Below, in pieces: positions 7,511-14,976 of a stretch of 44,334 nucleotides of DNA; positions within the stretch are counted from its first letter, which is position 1; each line of letters opens with the position of its first letter. Source of the DNA: Candidatus Fermentithermobacillaceae bacterium (lineage in GTDB: Bacteria > Bacillota > Sulfobacillia > Fermentithermobacillales > Fermentithermobacillaceae); the NCBI GenBank assembly GCA_012842425.1, contig DUSU01000024.1, positions 1-44,334 on the forward strand. The letters run 5' to 3'. The notes under the pieces were generated by a model. It saw only the letters and a program-made list of their open reading frames with translations. It was not told the DNA's origin and did no database searches. The position numbers and the translations under genes were made by a program.

Positions 7511-7773
7511 GGTGGCCAGAAGGTGCGATCCGGTAACCCGTTTCCAGCTTCTTGCGGCGACTATCGTGCTGCTTCTCCTGAGATCTGCCGGATGTGAGCG
7601 TAAGGACGATGGGATGGGTGGCCGTTGATCAGGCAGTAGGCTACGTTGTTCATTCTCACGAGTCAGGCTATTTTGAGTGACAAAGCATTAGCGGCTGCGC
7701 CCTACGCCACATCATCGAACTCGCCCCGCAGGTGTTCCCTGTTCGTCAGCACCTTTTGGCAGGAGGCGATGCC

Positions 7774-9591
7774 ATGCCGCCGGGATATGTGATTACCGAT
7801 GTCGGAAGTACCACCACTAAAGCCCTCCTCATAGGGCCGGAGGGGAAAGAAGCGCGCCTCATCGGAAGGGCCGAGGCCCCTACGACAGTGGAGAAGCCGT
7901 TTGAGGACGTGACGGTAGGGGTAAGGAACGCCCTCTGCAAGCTCGGAGAGATAGTCGGGCGCGAACTCGTGTCCGAAGTATGCCGGAATGTGGGTGAAGG
8001 GGCGCGCAGGGAATACCGGTACCTTTCCACTTCCAGCGCAGGAGGCGGCCTCCAGATACTTGTCTACGGATTGACAAAGAGCGTCACCGCCGACAGCGCC
8101 CGCCGGGCAGCCCTGGGAGGCGGGGCGATCCTCTTGGATGTCATGGCGACCGATGACGGCAGGCAAGGTTTCGTGAAAATGGATGCCGTCCGGAGCTGCA
8201 GACCCGACATGGTGCTAATTGCGGGAGGTCTGGATGGCGGCAACACCCAGTATGTTCTCGAGGTCTGCGATGTCCTGAACGCCGCCAAGCCTAGGCCTCG
8301 TTTCGGAAGCGGTTTCCGGATCCCGGTGATATACGCGGGAAACAAAGATGCGGCCGATACCGTGAGGGATACTCTTTCAGACCTCTACGACCTCACGGTA
8401 GTGGATAACCTGCGTCCCGCTCTTCACAGAGAAGTACTTGGACCGGCGAGAAGAGCCATCCACGAGCTCTTCATGTCACACGTAATGCAGCAAGCGCCGG
8501 GCTACGGAGAACTGATCACTTGGGTTGATGAGGACATACTTCCCACCCCGGCTGCCGTCGGGTGCATCATGGAACTCGTCGCGGATCGCCAAGGCATGAA
8601 CATACTCGGCATAGATATTGGGGGCGCGACCACCGACGTGTTCTCGGTCATTAACGGCACGTTCTTCCGCTCGGTGAGCGCCAACCTCGGAATGAGTTAC
8701 TCCTCGGGCAACGTCCTCGTTGAAGCAGGTCTAGAGAACATAGTAAGGTGGCTGCCGTTTAACGTGTCTCCCTACCGGGTTGCGGACCGGATTTTGACCA
8801 AACTGATCCACCCGACAACGCTTCCCGCCAGCCAGGAAGACCTTCAGATCGAACAGGCGCTGGCCACGGAGGCGATAAGGCTCGCGTTCTCTCAGCATAA
8901 AGAGGTGGCCGTTCTCCTCCCGAAAGACGCATCTTTCACCACCAGCCGGTACTTCGCCGAAGGGCGCGCCGGAACTCAGGATAAGGTGTCCGAAGCGGTT
9001 GACGTCTCCGAAATAGGCCTCTTCATAGGGTCCGGAGGCGCGCTTTCCCACGCCCCGAGACGGAACCAGGCAGCACTCATGCTCCTCAACGCCTTGCAGC
9101 CTGAAGGAAGAACGTTTCTCGCGGTTGACAGCGTGTTCATGATGCCGCACCTGGGTGTGCTCTCCGGTCTAGACCCCGAGGCCGCGCTCAATGTCCTTGA
9201 GAGGGACTGCCTTGTCCCGCTGGGCCCGGTCATTGCGCCGGCAGTGGTTGGGACTCCGGGGCAACCTGCGGTTTCGGTGAGCCTTACCGCCAAGGGGGAG
9301 AGGGTGACAGCGCTTGTGAACTCAGGTGATATACGGGTGATCCGCCTGCCGCAAGGGGAGAAGGCCAAAGTGGAGGTAGAGCCCCTTGGCCAGACGCGCT
9401 TCAAGGGGATGAGGCGCCTTGAGTTCGACGCCACAGGCGGGACCGTGGGAGTCATAGTCGATGCCAGGGGCCGGCCTATACGATTGCCGGAAGACCCTGA
9501 CGAAAGGGCGCAAACGAATGCCAAGTGGGCTACTCAGATCGCGGCCTACGACCTAGTGGGATATGCGGCGAAGGCAGGTGACCGGGAGTGA
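7774..9591 (+). CDS. MutL/GlmL-type ATPase (methylaspartate mutase accessory protein family)
   Basis: A 605-residue member of the actin/Hsp70-like ASKHA fold, family glutamate mutase L. Phosphate-binding motifs are seen at the start (TDVGSTTTKALLIG) and near the middle (GIDIGGATTDVFS). ADP-contacting glycine-rich segments (LIAGGLDGG and GLFIGSGGALSH) are also present. The ATG at 7774 is chosen because GGAGG lies seven bases upstream; the longer frame has no ribosome site. Family members sit beside B12-dependent mutases or aminomutases and are thought to act as reactivating or chaperone ATPases. No mutase large or small subunit lies in this window, so its partner is unknown. First gene of a tightly overlapped three-gene cassette. 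Confidence 0.88.
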   Translation: MPPGYVITDVGSTTTKALLIGPEGKEARLIGRAEAPTTVEKPFEDVTVGVRNALCKLGEIVGRELVSEVCRNVGEGARREYRYLSTSSAGGGLQILVYGLTKSVTADSARRAALGGGAILLDVMATDDGRQGFVKMDAVRSCRPDMVLIAGGLDGGNTQYVLEVCDVLNAAKPRPRFGSGFRIPVIYAGNKDAADTVRDTLSDLYDLTVVDNLRPALHREVLGPARRAIHELFMSHVMQQAPGYGELITWVDEDILPTPAAVGCIMELVADRQGMNILGIDIGGATTDVFSVINGTFFRSVSANLGMSYSSGNVLVEAGLENIVRWLPFNVSPYRVADRILTKLIHPTTLPASQEDLQIEQALATEAIRLAFSQHKEVAVLLPKDASFTTSRYFAEGRAGTQDKVSEAVDVSEIGLFIGSGGALSHAPRRNQAALMLLNALQPEGRTFLAVDSVFMMPHLGVLSGLDPEAALNVLERDCLVPLGPVIAPAVVGTPGQPAVSVSLTAKGERVTALVNSGDIRVIRLPQGEKAKVEVEPLGQTRFKGMRRLEFDATGGTVGVIVDARGRPIRLPEDPDERAQTNAKWATQIAAYDLVGYAAKAGDRE

Positions 9592-10691
9592 AACCCGAAC
9601 GTCTCACATATTTCCGTCAGATCCCTGCGTCGACTCGCATCGTTGTCTCGATAGGAGCCCGCGTCGAGCCGGAGACTGTCGTTGCTAAGATTGAGGCATT
9701 GCCCGGAAGGATGGCAAGGGTGAACGCCTCTTCGACGCTCGGTATCGAACGTCGTGACCTTCCCAATCGAATGGTCAAGAAGGTGGGGGACCACGTCAAA
9801 GCAGGCGAAACGCTTGCCGCCAGGTCTGAGTTCTTCGATAGGCGCGCCGCGAGATGCCCGGTGGACGGTGTGATTTCCGCCGTATCCAAAAACCTGGGCA
9901 ACGTGTACATCCGCGAGATCGTTGACTTGGGCGAGAGCATGGGTCCGGTCACAGTCCACGCTGCCCGCGAGCTGCGGATACCTCCCGCCGAACTGCAGTG
10001 GCACCGCGCGCCCGGTGTGAAAGAAGGGGCCCTCATTGCCAAAGGGCAGGTCTTGGCCGCCCGCGACCGCGATCTACCCCGACACAAAACGGTGACTTCC
10101 CCGATCTACGGGAGAATCCGGGAGATCGATTATGAGGCAGGCACCATAACCATAATCCCGGTATTCCCATCGCCGGATGTGAAGGCGTACATCCGGGGCC
10201 GGGTCACGGCCGTGATCCCGGACACCGGTGTTGAGATAGTAGGCCAAGGCGTGAGGCTGGAGGGCGTATGGGGACTGGGAGGAGAAGCGTTTGGGCCTCT
10301 CCGTACGATCCGCGGGGACCTGGAAGCGCAGGTCCAAGTAGAGGAGGGGTCTATCCTTGCCGTCCAGGGAACCGCCTCGCATGAAGCCTTGCTCTCGGCG
10401 AAGGGTTCAGGGGCCGTTGGCGTCATTTTGGGATATATGCCTTCTGAGACCGTCCTGTCGCTGGTCGGGAGTAACGCAAACCTCGGCATCACCGGAGACA
10501 ATGACGTGCCGTCCCCGATTGTGGTAATGGAAGGTTTTCATCCCGTTCCGATGCGGGAAGAGGTTTTCTCTGAGCTCATGAAGTACGAGGGCAAGAAGGT
10601 GTCCATAAGGGGAGTTACCCATATCAGGGCCGGAGTGATCCGACCCGAGGTTATCCTCCACTCGACCGGTGAAGGGGAGGAAGTGATGTAA
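9588..10691 (+). CDS. MutL-linked protein with two barrel-sandwich-like segments
   Basis: 367 residues, overlapping the preceding stop by four bases (GTGA). Residues ~55-100 resemble a biotinyl/lipoyl-like hybrid fold: KVGDHVKAGETLAAR followed by CPVDGVISAVSKNLGNVYI. Residues ~145-190 repeat the pattern (EGALIAKGQVLAAR then VTSPIYGRIREID and a GTITI turn). The remainder is rich in glycine and beta-type sequence, with GRVTAVIPDTGVEIVGQGVRLEG and a repeated GAVGVILGYMP. No lysine in a biotin/lipoate MKM or DKA context is visible, so it is probably not a swinging arm. The role is unknown; translational coupling suggests it works with the MutL ATPase and the next protein. Confidence 0.8.
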   Translation: MKPERLTYFRQIPASTRIVVSIGARVEPETVVAKIEALPGRMARVNASSTLGIERRDLPNRMVKKVGDHVKAGETLAARSEFFDRRAARCPVDGVISAVSKNLGNVYIREIVDLGESMGPVTVHAARELRIPPAELQWHRAPGVKEGALIAKGQVLAARDRDLPRHKTVTSPIYGRIREIDYEAGTITIIPVFPSPDVKAYIRGRVTAVIPDTGVEIVGQGVRLEGVWGLGGEAFGPLRTIRGDLEAQVQVEEGSILAVQGTASHEALLSAKGSGAVGVILGYMPSETVLSLVGSNANLGITGDNDVPSPIVVMEGFHPVPMREEVFSELMKYEGKKVSIRGVTHIRAGVIRPEVILHSTGEGEEVM

Positions 10692-11848
10692 TGGCTTGGG
10701 GGGACAGCGGTTTAACTCTGTCGGCGCTGAGGGCCGAGATAGATTACCTTCAGAAGGACGGACCCTTCACACGCTGGCGGCTCTGCACCAACTTCACCAG
10801 CGCTCAAGGTATTCTGGACCGTTTTGGGGAGTGGCCGGATAACCTCCTGGAAGTCGAGAAACTGGACCCGCTTTATAAGGGTGAGCTCAAGGACGCTGTC
10901 CCCGGTCTTGCTGCCCCTGAGGGCGACAGCATCCGGCCCTTGTTTCCTTATCTAGACGAAGAAGAGGCAAGAAGCATCGCGAAAGTGTACGAGGCGGCCA
11001 AAGCCCGGGTCTATCCTGAGTTTGCCTCTTTCTTAGAAAAGGCGAAGTCGGAGCCCCTCTGCGGTGCCGAAGGGATGCTCTTGCCTGTCCAGACGCTCCT
11101 CGTATTCTCTATGAGAGAGCGTGAGCGCGAAACGGGCATTTGGGATATGAGGACGCCTGAGCAGCGCCTTGGAACGGTTTTTGCCTTGGGGTCTCACATC
11201 ACGGGGATGTTTTCGAGGGTGAGCGCTCTTGTTGCCGGAAAGGGCATGCGGCTGTGCTTGCCCTGGGGAGGAGCCTACGGGGAGTACTGCAAGATCCTCC
11301 CGGTGCTGGAGAACCCCTACGGCGGCTGGATCCTGAGGACGGCCGATGAGGAGCTGAACGTCCTCATGGCGGGGCTGGTTGCCCGTCCGTTGGTGCTCCT
11401 CGAGCTCATAGACCCGTCCAAACTGCTGGTCCGCCGCGGTCAGGCTCGCCTCAACGTGGACGCCTTGCCGGCTTCGTCAGTTAACCCTTACCTGCCGGCA
11501 CTCGACTCTGCCATGAAGAAGGTCAGCGGCGCAGCATCCCAATGCACAGAAACTCTGCTTCAGCTGTGGAGAACCGGACGGTACTCCTATCTTGAGGGCC
11601 CTGGGGACTACTTGGAAATGAGCTACTCCGTGCTGCTGGGACTCCTCTTTTCCTGGGCGATGGAGGACGGCCTGCTCAGGCGCCCGCCCGTGTTTGTGCC
11701 GTGGGGCGACGAGACGGTCCCGAAGAAGCCTGTGTTGGATACCGTCCTTCGCAGAAAAACAAGGTATTACGGCCTATGCATGCTTCGTGATGCCGACTCG
11801 CTTTGGGACGCCCTTACCAATCGACTAGGGGGTAACTGCCTTGAGTGA
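10691..11848 (+). CDS. unrecognised protein, third member of the MutL cassette
   Basis: 385 residues; its ATG overlaps the preceding TAA (TAATG), so translation is coupled. The sequence looks soluble, with alternating helical and beta stretches. Visible features are an acidic N-terminal half, a cluster of charges at MRERERETG, and GMRLCLPWGGAYGEYCKI followed by LENPYGGWILRT. I see no nucleotide-binding loop, metal motif, signal peptide or membrane segment. Coding quality is good across the whole length, with codon use like its neighbours. Function cannot be stated; the coupled order MutL, barrel-sandwich protein, this protein suggests one complex or pathway. Confidence 0.8.
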   Translation: MAWGDSGLTLSALRAEIDYLQKDGPFTRWRLCTNFTSAQGILDRFGEWPDNLLEVEKLDPLYKGELKDAVPGLAAPEGDSIRPLFPYLDEEEARSIAKVYEAAKARVYPEFASFLEKAKSEPLCGAEGMLLPVQTLLVFSMRERERETGIWDMRTPEQRLGTVFALGSHITGMFSRVSALVAGKGMRLCLPWGGAYGEYCKILPVLENPYGGWILRTADEELNVLMAGLVARPLVLLELIDPSKLLVRRGQARLNVDALPASSVNPYLPALDSAMKKVSGAASQCTETLLQLWRTGRYSYLEGPGDYLEMSYSVLLGLLFSWAMEDGLLRRPPVFVPWGDETVPKKPVLDTVLRRKTRYYGLCMLRDADSLWDALTNRLGGNCLE

Positions 11849-11925
11849 TTTACAGGGACCCGTCCCGAATGGCCAGGTGGGCGTTCATGGTTTTCTAGCA
11901 AGGCGCGTACAAGACAAGAACGTCC

Positions 11926-12318
11926 TCAAACCTTTCTTACGGAGAAGCTGCTCGCGTCAAAGTCGGGGTTATCGATGCTGGCCAGTGCTCCGTAGAGTTC
12001 CCTTGGAGCCGTTCCCTTGGTGCCGGGCTCAAATGCCATAAGGTAGTACCAGTCTTTGTCGTTTCCCAGACGGTCTTTGGCCTTGAATGTCGCCCCAACA
12101 ATCGTCCGGGCCTCTTCTTCCGAGTGCACCAGCCACCTGAGGTCAGAGGGTTCGGTGTTCAGAGCCGTGGAGTGAGGGTGCGATAGGAAGTGCTGGACTA
12201 TCTCGTCGCGGACTTCTACATCGCCGCTTGCTGAAGGCTGCCCTCCCGAGAAGGCGCGATAGCCTGACAGAAGGTTTACCGCCACGAAGACGGCGATTAG
12301 GCTCATGACGAGGCTCAT
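11926..12318 (-). CDS. small membrane-anchored extracytoplasmic protein, unknown function
   Basis: 130 residues on the minus strand. An N-terminal hydrophobic segment (residues ~2-17, MSLIAVFVAVNLLSG) would act as an uncleaved anchor; no lipobox cysteine follows it. The rest is a polar domain containing HPHSTALN, LRWLVHSEEEARTIVGATF and a DKDWYYLMAF strand, with the look of a small periplasmic-side sensor or protein-interaction fold. An in-frame TAG lies 45 bases before the ATG, so the start is constrained; the ribosome site is weak. It is convergent with the MutL cassette and I do not recognise the family. Confidence 0.6.
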   Translation of the reverse strand: MSLVMSLIAVFVAVNLLSGYRAFSGGQPSASGDVEVRDEIVQHFLSHPHSTALNTEPSDLRWLVHSEEEARTIVGATFKAKDRLGNDKDWYYLMAFEPGTKGTAPRELYGALASIDNPDFDASSFSVRKV

Positions 12319-12436
12319 TCGTTTCTTTCGGGCATCACCTCTGCGATTACTTCCGGGCAGGACCTACGCACGGATGCAGGCGCTTGTGGGTTCGGTGTAG
12401 AGTATCTTACAGAGGTGTGATGGACCGGTCCTGCCA

Positions 12437-12442
12437 TATAAT
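12437..12442 (+). promoter_or_regulatory. candidate -10 element of the MFS efflux gene
   Basis: A perfect TATAAT that would start transcription near 12449, just ahead of a Shine-Dalgarno-like AAGGTAGG and a short leader ORF. No good -35 hexamer is seen at 16-18 bases upstream, so strength is uncertain or activator-dependent. Confidence 0.45.
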
Positions 12443-12461
12443 AGACGCGTAAGGTAGGAAA

Positions 12462-12557
12462 ATGATTCACTCAAAGGCAGACCTCTTGGGGCAAACCGTA
12501 CTCCTGGAGAAAGCACCTTCATCAAGACGACGATTGAATGCTGCTATGATCCAATGA
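12462..12557 (+). CDS. putative 31-residue leader peptide upstream of the MFS efflux pump
   Basis: ATG at 12462 follows AAGGTAGG by 3-7 bases and lies ~13 bases after the expected transcription start. The ORF ends at TGA 12555-12557, 17 bases before the GTG of a macrolide-efflux-type MFS gene. The peptide starts MIHSKADLLG and contains SRRRLN near residue 21. An Arg-X-Arg run is the kind of sequence at which macrolide-bound ribosomes are known to stall. This layout resembles translational attenuation leaders of resistance genes. It is inferred only from position; an alternative stem hiding the MFS ribosome site is not obvious by eye. Confidence 0.4.
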   Translation: MIHSKADLLGQTVLLEKAPSSRRRLNAAMIQ

Positions 12558-12573
12558 GAACGAGGAAACCGGG

Positions 12574-13959
12574 GTGCACATCATGTCCATGAGAGACGGC
12601 TCCTACTTTCCACCTGAAGGCGGGTTTCGCACCTTTGTCCTTCTGTGGGCTTTTCAGTCGCTGGCCGCGTTCGGCTTTCAGATCACGAGCTTCGCCCTAA
12701 CCGTCTGGCTCACCACCGGGCTTTATCCGGGTCCCGAGCAGAAAGCCTTGCTTGCCGCAGCTCTCTCTATGGTGGGCTTGGCGTTTAGTCTGCCGAGCGT
12801 CCTGGTGGCCCCCCTTGCCGGAATCCTTGTCGACAGGACTGATAGGAAGACAGTGATGTTTTGGGCCAATGTCGGGTCCGGCCTCGTGAGTTTGTCCCTT
12901 GCCGTGGTCCTTGCGATGGGCGCTTTGCGGCTCTGGATTGTCGTTGCCGCCATGGTCCTATACGGTTTGCTCCAGTGCCTCCATACATCTGCGTTTGACA
13001 CTTCTTACGCGATGCTCGTCCGTCCGAGCGAGCTCCCTAGGGCAAACGGCATGATGCAGACGGTGATGTCCATCGCCGGCATACTCTCTCCGGGCATTGC
13101 GGCCGGACTCATGGCCCTGCCCGGAGTGCTTGACAAGTCCCCCAACCAAACGTGGGTTGCGGGGCTTTTGGCCCGAGTCCCGAATGGCGCAGTGCTTCCC
13201 GTCGCAGTGGACGCCCTGGTCGTGTTTATAGCCGCAGGGAGCCTGCTATTCCTAAGAATACCCTCGCCGCGCGCTTCTGCCGAAAAAGGTAGACCGAGTT
13301 TGGTCGCGGATATCAGGGAAGGGATGACTTTCATCGGAAGGCGGCGCGGGCTCCTTTGGCTCCTGGCCACCTTCGCCGTCATTAACTTCTGTTCTGCCCC
13401 GGCGGGAGTGCTACGCCCAATGATCGTCCGCGACAACCTTGCCGGCGACTATGCGAGGCTGGGCCTGTCCTACGAGGGAGTTCTCGCTCTCATGACCTCG
13501 GCAGGCTCAATTGGCGGCGTGATCGGTGGGTTCGCGGTGACGGCGTGGGGAGGGCTTAGGCGGAAGAGAGTATACGGGGTGCTGGTCCCGCTCGTGATCG
13601 TCGGGCTGACCCAGGTCGTGTTTGGGCTCTCAACCGGCATCTATGTGTCTGTAGGCGCCATTGCCCTCATCTCATTCCTCATTCCTTTCGCCAACTCACA
13701 TTCCCAGTCCATTTGGCAGACTGTGACGCCCCATGAGATGCAGGGCCGCGTGTTCGCCGTCCGGAGGGTTGCTGCCCAATTCACCTCGCCGTTAGGTACT
13801 GCTCTTTCAGGTGTGTTGGGAGCGGTTGACCCCGGGCTTGCCGTGGCCTTGTGCGGTGGGGTCGCGGCCGCGGTCTCATTACTTCAGTTTGGCAACCGGA
13901 AGGTGACCACGCTGGAGGATGACGTGCCGTCACCGGTCTCAGGGGAAGCCGCCTCTTGA
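12574..13959 (+). CDS. MFS transporter, DHA3 (macrolide-efflux-like) family
   Basis: 461 residues with about 12 membrane helices. The cytoplasmic loop 2-3 motif appears as GILVDRTDRKTVM, typical of MFS drug exporters. Loop 6-7 is the polar stretch SPRASAEKGRPS. A late HEMQGRVFAVRR segment is characteristic of DHA3/MefA-like pumps. It is expected to expel a hydrophobic compound using the proton gradient; the substrate is unknown. The GTG start is chosen for GAGGAAACC just upstream; an ATG nine bases further in is possible. It is preceded by a short leader ORF and a TATAAT element, and the next gene is 84 bases downstream. Confidence 0.9.
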   Translation: MHIMSMRDGSYFPPEGGFRTFVLLWAFQSLAAFGFQITSFALTVWLTTGLYPGPEQKALLAAALSMVGLAFSLPSVLVAPLAGILVDRTDRKTVMFWANVGSGLVSLSLAVVLAMGALRLWIVVAAMVLYGLLQCLHTSAFDTSYAMLVRPSELPRANGMMQTVMSIAGILSPGIAAGLMALPGVLDKSPNQTWVAGLLARVPNGAVLPVAVDALVVFIAAGSLLFLRIPSPRASAEKGRPSLVADIREGMTFIGRRRGLLWLLATFAVINFCSAPAGVLRPMIVRDNLAGDYARLGLSYEGVLALMTSAGSIGGVIGGFAVTAWGGLRRKRVYGVLVPLVIVGLTQVVFGLSTGIYVSVGAIALISFLIPFANSHSQSIWQTVTPHEMQGRVFAVRRVAAQFTSPLGTALSGVLGAVDPGLAVALCGGVAAAVSLLQFGNRKVTTLEDDVPSPVSGEAAS

Positions 13960-14043
13960 CCGGGTGTCCCTGACTTTATATCCGAAAAGAGGATTTCGGA
14001 GACGCGAGGTGCAAGAGTTTCGGGACGAAAGGGGGGTCCCGTT

Positions 14044-14928
14044 ATGCCTACTCCGGCACCGAAGGAAGTAACTCGATACATCTCTCATACCAGGGTAACC
14101 GATCCCGGCACCATGGCCGCCGTTTACGAGGGGCTTCCTCAAGACATGGGCGGTCTTGTGGAGGTTATCCAGGGGGTTTTCCTTCACATCCACTGGGCGG
14201 AGCGATATGGAGTGACGCCGACTGAGGAACAGAAAGGGCACGTTCAGACGCGGCTCGTTTCGCGCATCCTTGAGATCGTGATGGACCTGGATGCCTCGCC
14301 GCTTACGACACGGCGTCCTCTGGAGAAGCGGTTCTACGGCAACTGTCGCGACTATTCGGTCCTCCTCTGCTCGATCCTGCGCAGCCGGGGCGTACCCGCA
14401 AGGGCCAGGTGCGGCTTTGGGACTTACTTCTGGCCGGGCCAGTATGAAGACCACTGGGTGTGCGAGTACTGGAACGGGGAGCGTTGGGTGGTGGTGGACG
14501 CCCAGCTGGACGAGCTGCAACGAAACCGGCTGAAAGTTGGCTTTAGCACCCTGGATATGCCCAAGGGCCGTTTCGTGAACGCGTCCGAAGCATGGCTTAG
14601 GTGCCGCGAGCAGGGAGAAGACCCGAACAAGTACGGCATCTTCGACATGCGCGGTCTGTGGTTCATCCGGGGCAACCTCCTGCGGGAACTTGCGGCTCTC
14701 AACGACGCCGAGATGCTCCCTTGGGACGTCTGGGGGCTCATGAATGACGAAGATGCTCATGGGGATGAGCGGAGCGACTATGAACAGCTCGTCCACGCAG
14801 AACGACACACCTTGCTTGACAAGGTTGCCCGGGCTCTTGTGGAAGACGATGAGGAGATGATCCTGAGTCTTTACCGGAATGAACCCGGACTGTCCGTACC
14901 TAAAGAGATGATCGTGGCCGGACTGTAG
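14044..14928 (+). CDS. transglutaminase-like superfamily protein
   Basis: 294 residues, cytoplasmic (no signal). The transglutaminase/protease-like core runs from residue ~95 to 165. The catalytic cysteine is in FYGNCRDYSVLLCSILRSRG, the histidine in YEDHWVCEYW, and the aspartate in VVVDAQLDELQ, giving a complete Cys-His-Asp triad. Relatives without a signal act as peptidases, amidases or transferases of unknown substrate. The ATG has AAAGGGGGG just upstream. It lies before a D-aminoacylase-type amidohydrolase and an M24 peptidase, which hints at peptide or acyl-amino-acid turnover, but no shared promoter is evident. Confidence 0.85.
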   Translation: MPTPAPKEVTRYISHTRVTDPGTMAAVYEGLPQDMGGLVEVIQGVFLHIHWAERYGVTPTEEQKGHVQTRLVSRILEIVMDLDASPLTTRRPLEKRFYGNCRDYSVLLCSILRSRGVPARARCGFGTYFWPGQYEDHWVCEYWNGERWVVVDAQLDELQRNRLKVGFSTLDMPKGRFVNASEAWLRCREQGEDPNKYGIFDMRGLWFIRGNLLRELAALNDAEMLPWDVWGLMNDEDAHGDERSDYEQLVHAERHTLLDKVARALVEDDEEMILSLYRNEPGLSVPKEMIVAGL

Positions 14929-14976
14929 CGGTACTGTGGCAAGGACGCCCTAACACATGGAGAGGACGGGGTATCG

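Larger units (their letters stand above)
6859..7773 (+). other. 0.9 kb region without an intact gene
   Basis: No convincing full-length CDS is present on either strand. It holds an 11-base inverted repeat spanning 80 bases (6915-6994), a possible three-way-junction RNA (7140-7195), and a C-terminal Nudix-like remnant (7301-7510). Two very short ORFs with Shine-Dalgarno-like leaders (7254-7367, 37 codons; 7609-7680, 23 codons) resemble nothing recognisable. The pattern suggests gene decay, perhaps plus a structured RNA, between two operons. Confidence 0.5.

Noticed and set aside
7609-7680. 23-codon ORF beginning MGWVAVDQAVGYVVH with a ribosome-like site
   Set aside because: A vague likeness to the start of molybdopterin-binding proteins is too short to support, and no continuation is found.
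7100-7773. Cobalamin riboswitch before the MutL cassette
   Set aside because: No GCCACTG box or related conserved segments were found; only a generic three-way junction is seen.
11841-11930. TTG-initiated frame overlapping the end of the third MutL-cassette gene
   Set aside because: It has a G-rich ribosome-like site but runs into the antisense of the minus-strand gene and shows no recognisable sequence after ~30 codons.
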